Source of the DNA: CALCEB01 sp035531475
GTDB taxonomy: Bacteria; Acidobacteriota; Terriglobia; UBA7540
Length of the DNA stretch: 64,000 bases
Assembly: GCA_035531475.1 (NCBI GenBank)
Contig: DATKST010000121.1
Span: forward strand, 5,211-69,210
Reading direction: 5' to 3'
Positions within the stretch are counted from its first letter, which is position 1; each line of letters begins with the position of its first letter. Shown in pieces: positions 15,443 through 23,143 of the stretch. The position numbers and the translations under genes were made by a program. The notes below the pieces were generated by a model. The model worked only from the letters and a program-made list of their open reading frames with translations, searched no databases and was not told the DNA's origin.

Positions 15443-17290
15443 ATGGTGAAGGAACTTTCTCCCGGAGTAACTCGAATTCCCCAAGCTCGCGCCAAACTGG
15501 GGACGGCCCGGCTTGGCCTGTTTTTGCCTGCCAGCGTCTTGCTGGCATTGTGTCTTGCCGCCCCCGTTGCGCTGAAAGCGGCGGGGCAAAGTTCGAGCCA
15601 AACTTCGGGCCTCGCTTTGGGTCCGGATGACATCACCCTTCTGCTCATCGGCGGGGCGACGGAGAGCAAGCTCATTCCGCTGATTCAACAGCGGGGCGTT
15701 GATTTTCGCATGACGCCTGAATTGGCGAAGAAGTTTCACGACCTGGGAGCGTCCGACCGGGTGATTGACGCTCTTTCGCGCGCCGCGAAAAAGGTCGTGG
15801 TGAATGCTCCAGCGGCGGCTCCTGTCCAGCCACCTTCCACTGTCCCGCCGCCCGGAAATTCCAGCCCGCCAGCTCCAGCCGCAGCGAGTCCAACGGTCCT
15901 ATCCCATAGTGGCAGCGTCCCGGAGAACAGTTCTGAGGCAAGGGTGCAGCGGGCGGTTCAAGACGCCAATACGCCGGAGCTAGGCAAACCGCTCGGGCCG
16001 GCGCCGGAATTTTCGCTACGCACCTTCACCGGAAGCACGTTCGATCTGGCCAATGAGAAGGGCAAAGTGGTGCTGGTGGATTTCTGGGCCACCTGGTGCA
16101 AGCCCTGCCGCGAGGAAATCCCCTCATTCATGGATCTCGAAAAGCGGTACAAGAGCCAGGGGTTGAGAATCGTAGGCATTGGGGTGAGCGACAAGTTGCA
16201 GACGGTGCGGGATTTTTACGACCGGTATGCCATGAACTATCCGGTTGGCATGGGTGATGCCCGGCTGAAGGCGCTTTTTGGAGGCATCGTCAGTATCCCC
16301 ACGGCGCTCCTGATTGGACCGGACGGCATGATTTACTACAAGGCCCAAGGCAGCGTCATTGAGCCGGTCCTGGAAAAGCAAATACAAGCCTTGCTGGCTG
16401 CCGGTTCAGCCTCCGCGCATCCCAGGGTGGCTTCGTCAAGCTCGCCGGCGATGGCGCCCAACCCTCCCAAAGCCCCGGTTGCCGGCGCTGCCGCCCCCGT
16501 CACGGCGGCAAGCGTTGCGTCCGGAAGTCCGGCGGGCAATGCTGCTCCGCCCAGATCCGGTGTGGCGTTGCCGGACCCCAGTCCGGCGCGGATTCAACAG
16601 ATCATCCAGTCCTTTGCGGCTAAAGAGAAGCTCTTCAAACAAGCCCGGCAGAATTATACCTGGCACCAAGTCAACAAAGTCCAAACGCTCGATGCCGATG
16701 GCAACGCCACCGGTAGCTACGAGCAGGACTGGGACATCCTTTTCGATAACAACGGCCAGCGCATCGAGCGCGTCACTTATGCGCCGGAGGACACCCTGAA
16801 GGGTTTGATCGTGACTGAACAGGACATCGATTCCTTCCGCAACGTTCAGCCCTTTGTGATGACCACGGACGATCTGCCGGAATACGAGGTGAGATATTTG
16901 GGACACGTCCACGTGGATTACATCACGGCCTACGTGTTTTCGATCCGGCCCAAAGTTATCAAGAAAGGCAAGCAGTACTTCAAGGGCGTCATTTGGGTCG
17001 ACGACCGGGACTTACAGATCGTGAAGGCGGAGGGCAAACCGGTTCCAGAACTCACTGGCAAGCATGGGCAGAACCTTTTCCCGCGATTCACCACCTGGCG
17101 CCAGCAAATTGACGGCAAGTACTGGTTCCCCACGTTTACCATGGCCAATGACACGCTCTATTTCAATCAAGGCCCAATCCGCATCAAGGAAATTATCAAG
17201 TACACGAATTACAAGCAATTCAAGTCAAAGGTGAAGATTTCTCCGGCCACGCCGATCAGCGATCCTCCGGCGACCCCGCCCAAGCACTGA
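15443..17290 (+). CDS. Exported TlpA-like thioredoxin fusion with C-terminal lipoprotein-sorting-like domain
   Basis: 615 residues in three parts. A signal anchor at about residues 22-47 is followed by a small domain (60-118; GVDFRMTPELAKKF, LGASDRVIDAL) often seen in acidobacterial secreted proteins. After a Pro/Ala linker comes a TlpA/AhpC-type thioredoxin domain (183-320) with the redox motif WCKPC (Cys219, Cys222) and the cis-Pro loop SIPTALL. After a second Ala/Pro linker, residues 380-605 form a beta-rich domain (YTWHQVNKVQ, FKGVIWVDDRDLQIVK) resembling LolA/outer-membrane lipoprotein carrier folds. It probably reduces disulfides on periplasmic clients bound by the C-terminal domain; that link is inference. 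Confidence 0.8.
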   Translation: MVKELSPGVTRIPQARAKLGTARLGLFLPASVLLALCLAAPVALKAAGQSSSQTSGLALGPDDITLLLIGGATESKLIPLIQQRGVDFRMTPELAKKFHDLGASDRVIDALSRAAKKVVVNAPAAAPVQPPSTVPPPGNSSPPAPAAASPTVLSHSGSVPENSSEARVQRAVQDANTPELGKPLGPAPEFSLRTFTGSTFDLANEKGKVVLVDFWATWCKPCREEIPSFMDLEKRYKSQGLRIVGIGVSDKLQTVRDFYDRYAMNYPVGMGDARLKALFGGIVSIPTALLIGPDGMIYYKAQGSVIEPVLEKQIQALLAAGSASAHPRVASSSSPAMAPNPPKAPVAGAAAPVTAASVASGSPAGNAAPPRSGVALPDPSPARIQQIIQSFAAKEKLFKQARQNYTWHQVNKVQTLDADGNATGSYEQDWDILFDNNGQRIERVTYAPEDTLKGLIVTEQDIDSFRNVQPFVMTTDDLPEYEVRYLGHVHVDYITAYVFSIRPKVIKKGKQYFKGVIWVDDRDLQIVKAEGKPVPELTGKHGQNLFPRFTTWRQQIDGKYWFPTFTMANDTLYFNQGPIRIKEIIKYTNYKQFKSKVKISPATPISDPPATPPKH

Positions 17291-17336
17291 AGGGACACCG
17301 CCACAACAGACACCGCCCCTTGCCGGTTCTTTTCCC

Positions 17337-17364
17337 TTGGGCCCAGCCGGCCTCCTGCTAAAAT
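17337..17364 (+). promoter_or_regulatory. Sigma70-like promoter giving a near-leaderless transcript
   Basis: TTGGGC (17337-17342), 16-base spacer, TAAAAT (17359-17364). The start codon of the RNA methyltransferase is at 17373, only 8 bases beyond the -10 box, so the message would have almost no leader. No ribosome site is present, in agreement. Confidence 0.5.
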
Positions 17365-17372
17365 CAGGTCTA

Positions 17373-18158
17373 ATGCTGTCCACCTCACGATTCCAGTGGC
17401 GTGTGGTTCTGGCCCGCCCGCGCAATCCGCTCAACATTGGGGCGGCGGCGCGGGCCATGGCCAATTTTGGCTTCTCGGACCTGGTGGTGGTCGATCCTTT
17501 TGACCCCGTTTGGCGGGAAGCGCGCTCCGCGGTGGGCGCTGAGGACTTGGTCCGGTCCGCCCGGTGTGTTAAGACGCTTTCCGAGGCTTTGGAAAGTGTG
17601 ACGCTGGTGGTGGGAACCACGACGGGTGCCCGACGGAGTTTGCCGCAAGAATTGATGAGCTTGACCGAGCTTCCAGCCTGGCTGCGCGGCAAGGGGCGGC
17701 GCCATCGGGCCGCAATCCTCTTTGGACCGGAAAAGACGGGCCTGACCAACGAGCACCTCAGCTTTTGCCACGTCTTGGTGAGGATTCCTACTTCGCCGCG
17801 ATGCCCGTCGATGAACCTCGGCCAGTCGGTGGCGGTTTGCGCCTATGAGTTGGCCCGCGCCGGGCTGGTGGATCGGAGGCCAGCGGCGGCCGGGAGCACA
17901 CAGGCCACGCCGGGGCCTGGAAAACTGCCCGGAGCGCGGGTCTATCAATCAAGTCCTGCCAGCGTTCAATCTCTTGACCACATCCTCCTTCGCGGCGCGG
18001 CCGTCCTGGACCGCGCTGGTTACCTCGAACCCAAGACCCGCCAAGCGGCGGTGTTGAAGCTGCGGAGGCTGCTCTTACGCATGGACCTGACCAACTATGA
18101 CGCAAAAGTCCTGGGCGGAGTTCTGGCGCAAGTCGAGTGGAAGCTGGAGAACCCATGA
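17373..18158 (+). CDS. SPOUT RNA methyltransferase, TrmJ/TrmH group
   Basis: 261 residues from ATG 17373. The N-terminal VVLARPRNPLNIGAAARAM is the RNA 2'-O-methyltransferase signature of the TrmJ-like group. The knot motifs follow: VVGTTTGAR, AAILFGPEKTGLTNEHL and the MNLGQSVAV helix. The C-terminal 80 residues form a helical tail (YLEPKTRQAAVLKLRRLLLRM) of the kind TrmJ uses for tRNA binding. It probably methylates a ribose in the tRNA anticodon loop using S-adenosylmethionine; position 32 is the known TrmJ target, not proven here. It is preceded by a near-leaderless promoter and followed by A4. Confidence 0.85.
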   Translation: MLSTSRFQWRVVLARPRNPLNIGAAARAMANFGFSDLVVVDPFDPVWREARSAVGAEDLVRSARCVKTLSEALESVTLVVGTTTGARRSLPQELMSLTELPAWLRGKGRRHRAAILFGPEKTGLTNEHLSFCHVLVRIPTSPRCPSMNLGQSVAVCAYELARAGLVDRRPAAAGSTQATPGPGKLPGARVYQSSPASVQSLDHILLRGAAVLDRAGYLEPKTRQAAVLKLRRLLLRMDLTNYDAKVLGGVLAQVEWKLENP

Positions 18159-18177
18159 AGCCCTCTGCTTTCAGCCA

Positions 18178-18287
18178 GGTAGTGGACCATTTTCGCTGCT
18201 CTGGCGGCGGTCTCTGACCGCCGAATTCTATTGATCGACAGCTTCTGGCGGTCCGGGACCGCCACAACAGAAAACTGATCGACCACC
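18178..18287. mobile_element. Family A 110-bp element, A4
   Basis: Ends GGTAGTGGACCATTTT and GACCACC, with GCGGTC-type arms (the right one mutated to GGTCCGGGACC). Flanking 8-mers TTCAGCCA and TTCAGCAG agree at 6 of 8 positions. It lies 19 bases after the methyltransferase stop and just before the promoter of the DsbA-like operon. Confidence 0.85.
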
Positions 18288-18301
18288 TTCAGCAGGTTAA
18301 A

Positions 18302-18331
18302 TTGATTTTTCGCCCGCTTGTCCGCTAGAAT
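18302..18331 (+). promoter_or_regulatory. Sigma70-like promoter for the DsbA-like pair
   Basis: TTGATT (18302-18307), 18-base spacer, TAGAAT (18326-18331), about 43 bases upstream of the chosen TTG start at 18375. Confidence 0.5.
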
Positions 18332-18374
18332 TAGATAGGGATAACCGGCAATAATGATTGAAAAGGAGATCGCC

Positions 18375-19493
18375 TTGGCACAGAAGCTTTTGAACACCTC
18401 GTGCGCGCTGATGGGACTCTTGGGCCTGTCATTCGTGACCTATGCCAATCAGCATAAGCACACCGCGGCAAGGCGCCAACCTGAGAAATCAAACCTGCAG
18501 GATACGGTCACGGATTTCATCCGCGAAAAGTTTGGATTGCCGGACACGATCAAGATGACTCCCGGACCGTTACAGGCGTCGCCGGACCCGGAATTTTACC
18601 AAGGTGTCATCCAAGTCGATAACGGAAAAGGGGTCAAGCCCCAGGATGTCAGCGTTGCAAAAAACGGGCGCTATGTGGCGCTGGGCCATTTTTATCCACT
18701 GGGAGCGGACACCAACAGCGACATCATTCAAAACATCCGCCAGGTCTTCCATCTTCCTCCGGGCATGGTCCTCTCCGTTGCCGCGCTCAAGCCATCGGCC
18801 ATTCCCAATTTTTATACCGTCGCTGTCACCGGTGACACCAACGGCCACAAACAGACCACGGACTTTTTTGTCTCCAAAGACAAGCACTATCTTCTGCCCG
18901 GCGTTCTCTACACGGTCATGAGTCCCAGCGAAATCATGCGCATCATCAACACCCGCAACCAGCCTTATTCGGGCGGAGCGAACGCTCCCGTGACCATTGT
19001 GGAATACGCCGATCTGGAGTGCCCCGCCTGCGCGCGCGCCCAGGCATTCCTGGAGGGCCAATTGGTGCCGAAATATGGCGAAAAAATCCGGGTGATTTAC
19101 AAGGAATTTCCGCTGCCAATGCACGACTGGTCTCACCAAGCCGCCCTCGCCAACGAGTGTGCATACCAAATCCAACCCTCCACCTTTGCCAAGTACCGCA
19201 CGCTGATTTTCTCGAGGCAAGCGGAGATCAACGTGGCCAATGTCCGCGAGAAACTACTGGCATACGGCGAGCAAGTGGGGCTGAACCGAATGAAGCTCGC
19301 AGCCTGCATTGACTCCAATGCGTCTTTGCCCCGGGTTGAAGCGGGGATGCGAGAGGGCACAAAACTTGAAGTGGCCAGCACTCCCACTTTTTTTATCAAC
19401 GGCAAGATGGTGGTGGGGCCGGGGGAACCCCAGACCTTTTACACCTTGATTGACGAGGACCTGCAACACAACAAGCAGGTGGCGCGGCGGTAA
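18375..19493 (+). CDS. Exported DsbA-like thioredoxin with duplicated N-terminal module
   Basis: 372 residues from TTG 18375, chosen because AAAAGGAGATC lies just before it; the ATG at 18354 lacks a site and would encode that Shine-Dalgarno within the protein. A short signal segment is followed by two copies of a ~70-residue module (VTDFIREKFGLPDT... and IRQVFHLPPGMVL..., each ending in a VAKNGRY or VSKDKHY strand). A DsbA-type thioredoxin domain follows, with EYADLECPAC (Cys216, Cys219) and cis-Pro loop ASTPTFFING. It probably acts in periplasmic disulfide chemistry. It is the first gene of a run with the paralogue 63 bases downstream and a GGDEF gene after that. Confidence 0.8.
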   Translation: MAQKLLNTSCALMGLLGLSFVTYANQHKHTAARRQPEKSNLQDTVTDFIREKFGLPDTIKMTPGPLQASPDPEFYQGVIQVDNGKGVKPQDVSVAKNGRYVALGHFYPLGADTNSDIIQNIRQVFHLPPGMVLSVAALKPSAIPNFYTVAVTGDTNGHKQTTDFFVSKDKHYLLPGVLYTVMSPSEIMRIINTRNQPYSGGANAPVTIVEYADLECPACARAQAFLEGQLVPKYGEKIRVIYKEFPLPMHDWSHQAALANECAYQIQPSTFAKYRTLIFSRQAEINVANVREKLLAYGEQVGLNRMKLAACIDSNASLPRVEAGMREGTKLEVASTPTFFINGKMVVGPGEPQTFYTLIDEDLQHNKQVARR

Positions 19494-19556
19494 CGGGGAG
19501 CCGCATCCGGAGGAGGACGCGGGTTGTTGCCGGTCCGCGAAAAGGAGGTGGCGCAA

Positions 19557-20477
19557 TTGAAAGTTTTCATAACAAAGTCCTGCGTGGCGGCCTGCGCCAC
19601 GCTGCTGCTTGCCCTGGGATCAATCAGCATCGCTCAAAATGCGCCGCCCGCCGGCAAAACATCCCCTGCCCAGGATCAGATCCGGCAGAAGATTTCCGAT
19701 TACTTGCGCAAGAGGTTCTCCGTCTCCGCCAACTCCACCATCACGGTCAGCCCCTTCCAGCCTTCGATTTTCCCGGACTTTTACAAAGCCATCATCACCG
19801 TGAAGGAAGGCCAACAGAGCGCCTCCCAACATTTTTATGTTTCGAAGGACGGCCGGTATCTGATCCAAGGAAGTCTGTATACCCTGGGGGTGGACCCTTT
19901 TGAGGAAGTTGAACGGCAGATTTCAACCAAGGGAGGGCAGGCCATCGGTCCGGAGAACGCTCCGGTGATCATCGTGGAATACGCCGACATGGAATGCCCC
20001 GTTTGCTCGCAGGCTCAGGAATTTATTGAGAAGCAGCTTCTGCCCAAATACGGAAGCCAGGTGAGGGTGATCTACAAGGATTTTCCGCTGGTTAGCATTC
20101 ATCATTGGGCGCTTCCCGCCGCCATGATCAACCAATGCGCTTTGCAATTGGATGCCGCTCGCTCCCTGGCTTTCCGGTCGCTCGTCTACCAGAACCAGTC
20201 CGCCGTCAAGGATGATACAGCCACCAACCAACTGCTTGACTTTGCGCAGCAGGCGGGTCTGGATCGAGCCAAGGTTTCCGCCTGCTTCAACGCCAAGACG
20301 ACGGTCCCCGCCGTCCAAAAAGAATTTGACGAAGGACAAAGCCTGGGCGTCTCCACCACGCCCACATTGTTCATCAATGGCCAGATGGTGGCGGGCATTC
20401 CTTCTCCCGCCCAGTTTTACCCGATCGTGGATCAGGCGCTGGCCCGGACCAAGCGCAAGACCGCGGCTGGAAAATAA
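19557..20477 (+). CDS. Exported DsbA-like thioredoxin, paralogue with single N-terminal module
   Basis: 306 residues from TTG 19557, with AAGGAGGT seven bases upstream, a near-perfect Shine-Dalgarno. The start gives a good signal peptide (FITKSCVAACATLLLALGS, cleaved near SIAQ). One copy of the module duplicated in the preceding gene (ISDYLRKRFSVSANST... to VSKDGRYL) precedes a DsbA domain with EYADMECPVC (Cys147, Cys150) and STTPTLFING. The two genes arose by duplication, with gain or loss of one module. Distinct active-site dipeptides (PA and PV) suggest different redox potentials; this is inference. Confidence 0.8.
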   Translation: MKVFITKSCVAACATLLLALGSISIAQNAPPAGKTSPAQDQIRQKISDYLRKRFSVSANSTITVSPFQPSIFPDFYKAIITVKEGQQSASQHFYVSKDGRYLIQGSLYTLGVDPFEEVERQISTKGGQAIGPENAPVIIVEYADMECPVCSQAQEFIEKQLLPKYGSQVRVIYKDFPLVSIHHWALPAAMINQCALQLDAARSLAFRSLVYQNQSAVKDDTATNQLLDFAQQAGLDRAKVSACFNAKTTVPAVQKEFDEGQSLGVSTTPTLFINGQMVAGIPSPAQFYPIVDQALARTKRKTAAGK

Positions 20478-20564
20478 CCGCTCAAAGCATGGGGAAGTAA
20501 AACTCAAGGTTCCTGAATTCCACCGGTTCTGCCGATGACTAATGGCAGGAGGAAGACAACAGCG

Positions 20565-21494
20565 ATGAATGAGACTTCGATGAAATTTTCCCGGCAACAA
20601 TCGGGGGTCAAAGCGGACCTGCCTGCCCAGGAAGGGAGTGGCGGACGGGCTGCATCGATTTTCGAAGAGAGATCGGGGTTCCAGGCTGCATCCGGCAGCC
20701 CCTTCCTGCAACCGGAAGACCTGGAGCACAAAATCCACTCGCTGGATGGTGATGACCTGCACTTGGGGTCAATGGGATTGCTGGTGACGGTGGTAGTGGC
20801 GGCGGGTTTTCTGGCTCTCATCCTGCCCAACCTCATGTGGGGATTGGGAACGCTGCGTGTGGATGGACGCTACTTGCCGCAGCTTTTCTTCGGCTTTATT
20901 GTGATGATCGTCCTCTTCAATGTCTATGGGCTTGACCGCAAGCGCAGCCTGCTTCGGACTCGCGACGAGTTGGTGAAGCAATTGGTCCGGAACCATGCGG
21001 CGGAGATGCTCTCGTTCTTCGATCCTCTGACTGATATCTTCAATCGCCGCTCCATGGATGAAATCATTCCCCGCGAGGTGAACCGGGCCGAACGGCAGGG
21101 AACGCCACTGACCTTCGTCATGATTGATGTAGACCGCTTCAAATCCGTCAACACCCGCTTCGGCCACGTAGTGGGAGATCGGGTGCTGGGTGAGATTGCC
21201 CGCCTTTTGAAGCGCACCTTTCGCAATTCCGATTACATCATCCGCTATGGGGGTGACGAGTTCCTGGTGGTGATGACCGACACCGGAGAAGAACAAGCCG
21301 CGCGCGCCATCGAGCGCTTGCAGGGTGAAGTCCAGCAATGGAATGCCGCCAACTCGATCACCGGCTACGTCATGGGATTGAGTTGCGGGCTGTCGCGTTA
21401 CAGACCGGGGGCGGATGCGAAAGAGACCATCGAGATCGCCGATGCCAACATGTATATCGATAAGAGCTGCCACATGACGCCTGTCACCCCGTAG
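20565..21494 (+). CDS. Membrane-bound GGDEF diguanylate cyclase
   Basis: 309 residues from ATG 20565, with AGGAGGAAG 9 bases upstream; the frame also opens at 20535 without a site. Two membrane helices (about residues 69-90 and 105-123) are followed by a short coiled segment and the GGDEF domain. The active site YGGDEF (229-233) is intact, and RNSD (220-223) five residues before it is a complete inhibitory I-site, so product feedback is likely. There is no PAS, HAMP or EAL domain. It makes cyclic di-GMP from GTP. It follows the two DsbA-like genes by 87 bases and may share their transcript. Confidence 0.9.
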   Translation: MNETSMKFSRQQSGVKADLPAQEGSGGRAASIFEERSGFQAASGSPFLQPEDLEHKIHSLDGDDLHLGSMGLLVTVVVAAGFLALILPNLMWGLGTLRVDGRYLPQLFFGFIVMIVLFNVYGLDRKRSLLRTRDELVKQLVRNHAAEMLSFFDPLTDIFNRRSMDEIIPREVNRAERQGTPLTFVMIDVDRFKSVNTRFGHVVGDRVLGEIARLLKRTFRNSDYIIRYGGDEFLVVMTDTGEEQAARAIERLQGEVQQWNAANSITGYVMGLSCGLSRYRPGADAKETIEIADANMYIDKSCHMTPVTP

Positions 21495-21837
21495 TCCTCG
21501 CTCAGCCCGGAAAATCCGCGACTCCGATCTCGCCCTTCCGGCCGTCCAGGGAAGTTTGTAAATCATCCAGGCTAGCGCCAATGCTGTTCACTTAGCCAAC
21601 TATCCCATTGGAGCCTGATTCCTGCGCGCTGTAGGGGCGGGCCTGGTGCCCGCCCGTGGGCGACCACCAGGGTCGCCCCTACAAGATGTCCCCTTATCTG
21701 AACAGTATTGAGGCTAGCGCCTTTCACTTTCCCGCCCTGCTTTCCTCCATCCATAACCGGCAGTGTCTCAGTTTGACCCTAAACGGAGCTTGGACTCGGG
21801 TCCGGCTGGTCCCATGCACCAATGCGCGAATGGGCGA
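21495..21837. other. Convergent intergenic region holding element B1
   Basis: Between the GGDEF gene and the PadR-linked membrane gene. Besides B1 (21579-21710) there is a C-type terminus, AAATCATCCAGGCTAG, directly left of B1. Nothing else is recognised. Confidence 0.5.
21579..21710. mobile_element. Family B element, B1 (132 bp, GTAGGGG cargo)
   Basis: Begins CAATGCTGTTCAC and ends GAACAGTATTG, an inverted-end pair. The interior carries a long hairpin starting TGTAGGGGCGGGCC and ending GGTCGCCCCTACA. Perfect 10-bp target duplication AGGCTAGCGC at 21569-21578 and 21711-21720. The target is the terminus of a C-type sequence. Confidence 0.9.
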
Positions 21838-22563
21838 CTAGGCGGAAAGGGAGTGGGCCTTTTGTAATCGCCAAATGAGATACGGCAGCACCGTGAGCGA
21901 GAGAAGCACCAAGGCATGAAAGAGGCCGTCGGGAACACCATGAGCGGAAGTCCCCAGGGCGAAGTCCATGCGGATATGTCCGAGTCCGCCGGGGACGGCT
22001 GTGCGAGTCGCGTGAACTTGGGCCGTGCCGCCGATCAATGCGATCAGGACCAAACCGACAGCGGGCCAAACCACCTTCAATCTTTGACGGGCGGCGATGA
22101 GTCCCATTACCCAACCGACGAGAATCGGCGCGCCGAAATAGAGCCACTTGCCGACTTGGAAATACAAAATCGCGAACTCATCGATTCGGCCTTTGCCCGC
22201 GCCGAAAGGTGTATCGGCTGCCGGCAGAAAGATATTCCAACCAGACCACAAAATTAACAAGGCAACGAACCAGGCCCCAGCAAGAAAGAAGAGCGGGGCG
22301 AGACCGAACATCGCCCACGGCGCCCGGACGCACCAAGATTGGACCTGGCGCTGCTCTATCATCGCCTTGGCGAGATCATCCATCCCGCCGAGCCGGATGA
22401 GCGCCGCGGATTCCGCATCTGCGCGGCTGCGGCCCGCGCGTTCCTCGTCCGCCCTCAGGTCGGCCAAATGATCGGCAAGTTCGGTCAGATAGCGCCGAAC
22501 ATGCTGTGGCGCGACGCCAGCCCGCAGCAAGCGTTCGCAAAGTTCATTGAATGGCTTCGCCAT
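21838..22563 (-). CDS. Membrane protein with N-terminal helical prefix domain, PadR-linked
   Basis: 241 residues. The first ~75 form a charged helical domain (LCERLLRAGVAPQHVRRYLTEL, then ADHLADLRADEERAGRS) of the HAAS/permease-prefix kind that commonly accompanies PadR regulators. Four membrane segments follow (about 85-106, 130-155, 163-182 and 205-232). Its start overlaps the padR stop by 20 bases, so translation is coupled. Such pairs often control envelope-stress or drug responses. Function unknown. Confidence 0.75.
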   Translation of the reverse strand: MAKPFNELCERLLRAGVAPQHVRRYLTELADHLADLRADEERAGRSRADAESAALIRLGGMDDLAKAMIEQRQVQSWCVRAPWAMFGLAPLFFLAGAWFVALLILWSGWNIFLPAADTPFGAGKGRIDEFAILYFQVGKWLYFGAPILVGWVMGLIAARQRLKVVWPAVGLVLIALIGGTAQVHATRTAVPGGLGHIRMDFALGTSAHGVPDGLFHALVLLSLTVLPYLIWRLQKAHSLSA

Positions 22564-22900
22564 GTTGTCCTCCCGTCAGCATCTTTTGGATTGCAGCCGC
22601 CAGATTGGTCCAAGCCTCAGTCAGATCGGCCAATCGATGCGATCCGACGGGCGTTACGGAATAATAGATACGGCTACGTCTGTTGACGGTCTTGCGCCGC
22701 GACCTTAGCGCCCCATCGCGTTCCAACCCGTGCAGCACCGGATAGACTACACCCTCGCCGACTGCGATCACCGCGCCGGTGCGGCTACGGATTGCTTGAA
22801 CGATCTCATAGCCATACATCTCCTCTTGCTGGAGAAGCCTGAGGATCAGGAGCTCCGGAACTCCATTCATAAAATTCGGATTGGTTTCGCGCGCTGCCAT
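22544..22900 (-). CDS. PadR family transcriptional regulator
   Basis: 118 residues from ATG 22900; the frame extends much further upstream but only this part is conserved. The winged-helix motif is clear: ELLILRLLQQEEMYGYEIVQ, then GEGVVYPVLHGLERDGAL and a wing with SRIYYSVTP. Some PadR members are ligand- or drug-responsive repressors of neighbouring genes and of themselves; the gene at 21838 is the likely partner. It is divergent from uvrA. Confidence 0.9.
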   Translation of the reverse strand: MAARETNPNFMNGVPELLILRLLQQEEMYGYEIVQAIRSRTGAVIAVGEGVVYPVLHGLERDGALRSRRKTVNRRSRIYYSVTPVGSHRLADLTEAWTNLAAAIQKMLTGGQHGEAIQ

Positions 22901-23054
22901 CGAAGAGCGATAGTACCTGGGAGTTCGAGGCATTGCAAGCTGATAAACGCCGGCGTTTGAAACCACTGGAATGTCGGCTCCTGGCGAGAAGCGGAAGTTC
23001 AAAGTGAGACACCGCGTCCATAACTCCACCGGAGCATCAAGCTCACGGAGAGAG

Positions 23055-23060
23055 TATAAT
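23055..23060 (+). promoter_or_regulatory. -10 box upstream of uvrA
   Basis: Consensus TATAAT with an extended context, 84 bases before the chosen uvrA start. No good -35 hexamer is visible. Transcription from here excludes a translation start at 23060. Confidence 0.4.
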
Positions 23061-23143
23061 TGGGATTTTGCGCGAGGACCGGCGCAGGCGCTGTTGGGCT
23101 GCCGGCCGGACTCGGTAGACCCCATGGAACGCGGAGCGCATTC

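Noticed and set aside
21579..21710. B1 read as a strong terminator between convergent genes
   Set aside because: Its inverted ends and perfect 10-bp duplication show it is an inserted element; a terminator role may be secondary.
23060..23143. Earlier uvrA start at TTG 23060
   Set aside because: It coincides with the last base of a TATAAT box and has no ribosome site, while TTG 23144 has GGAG at good spacing.
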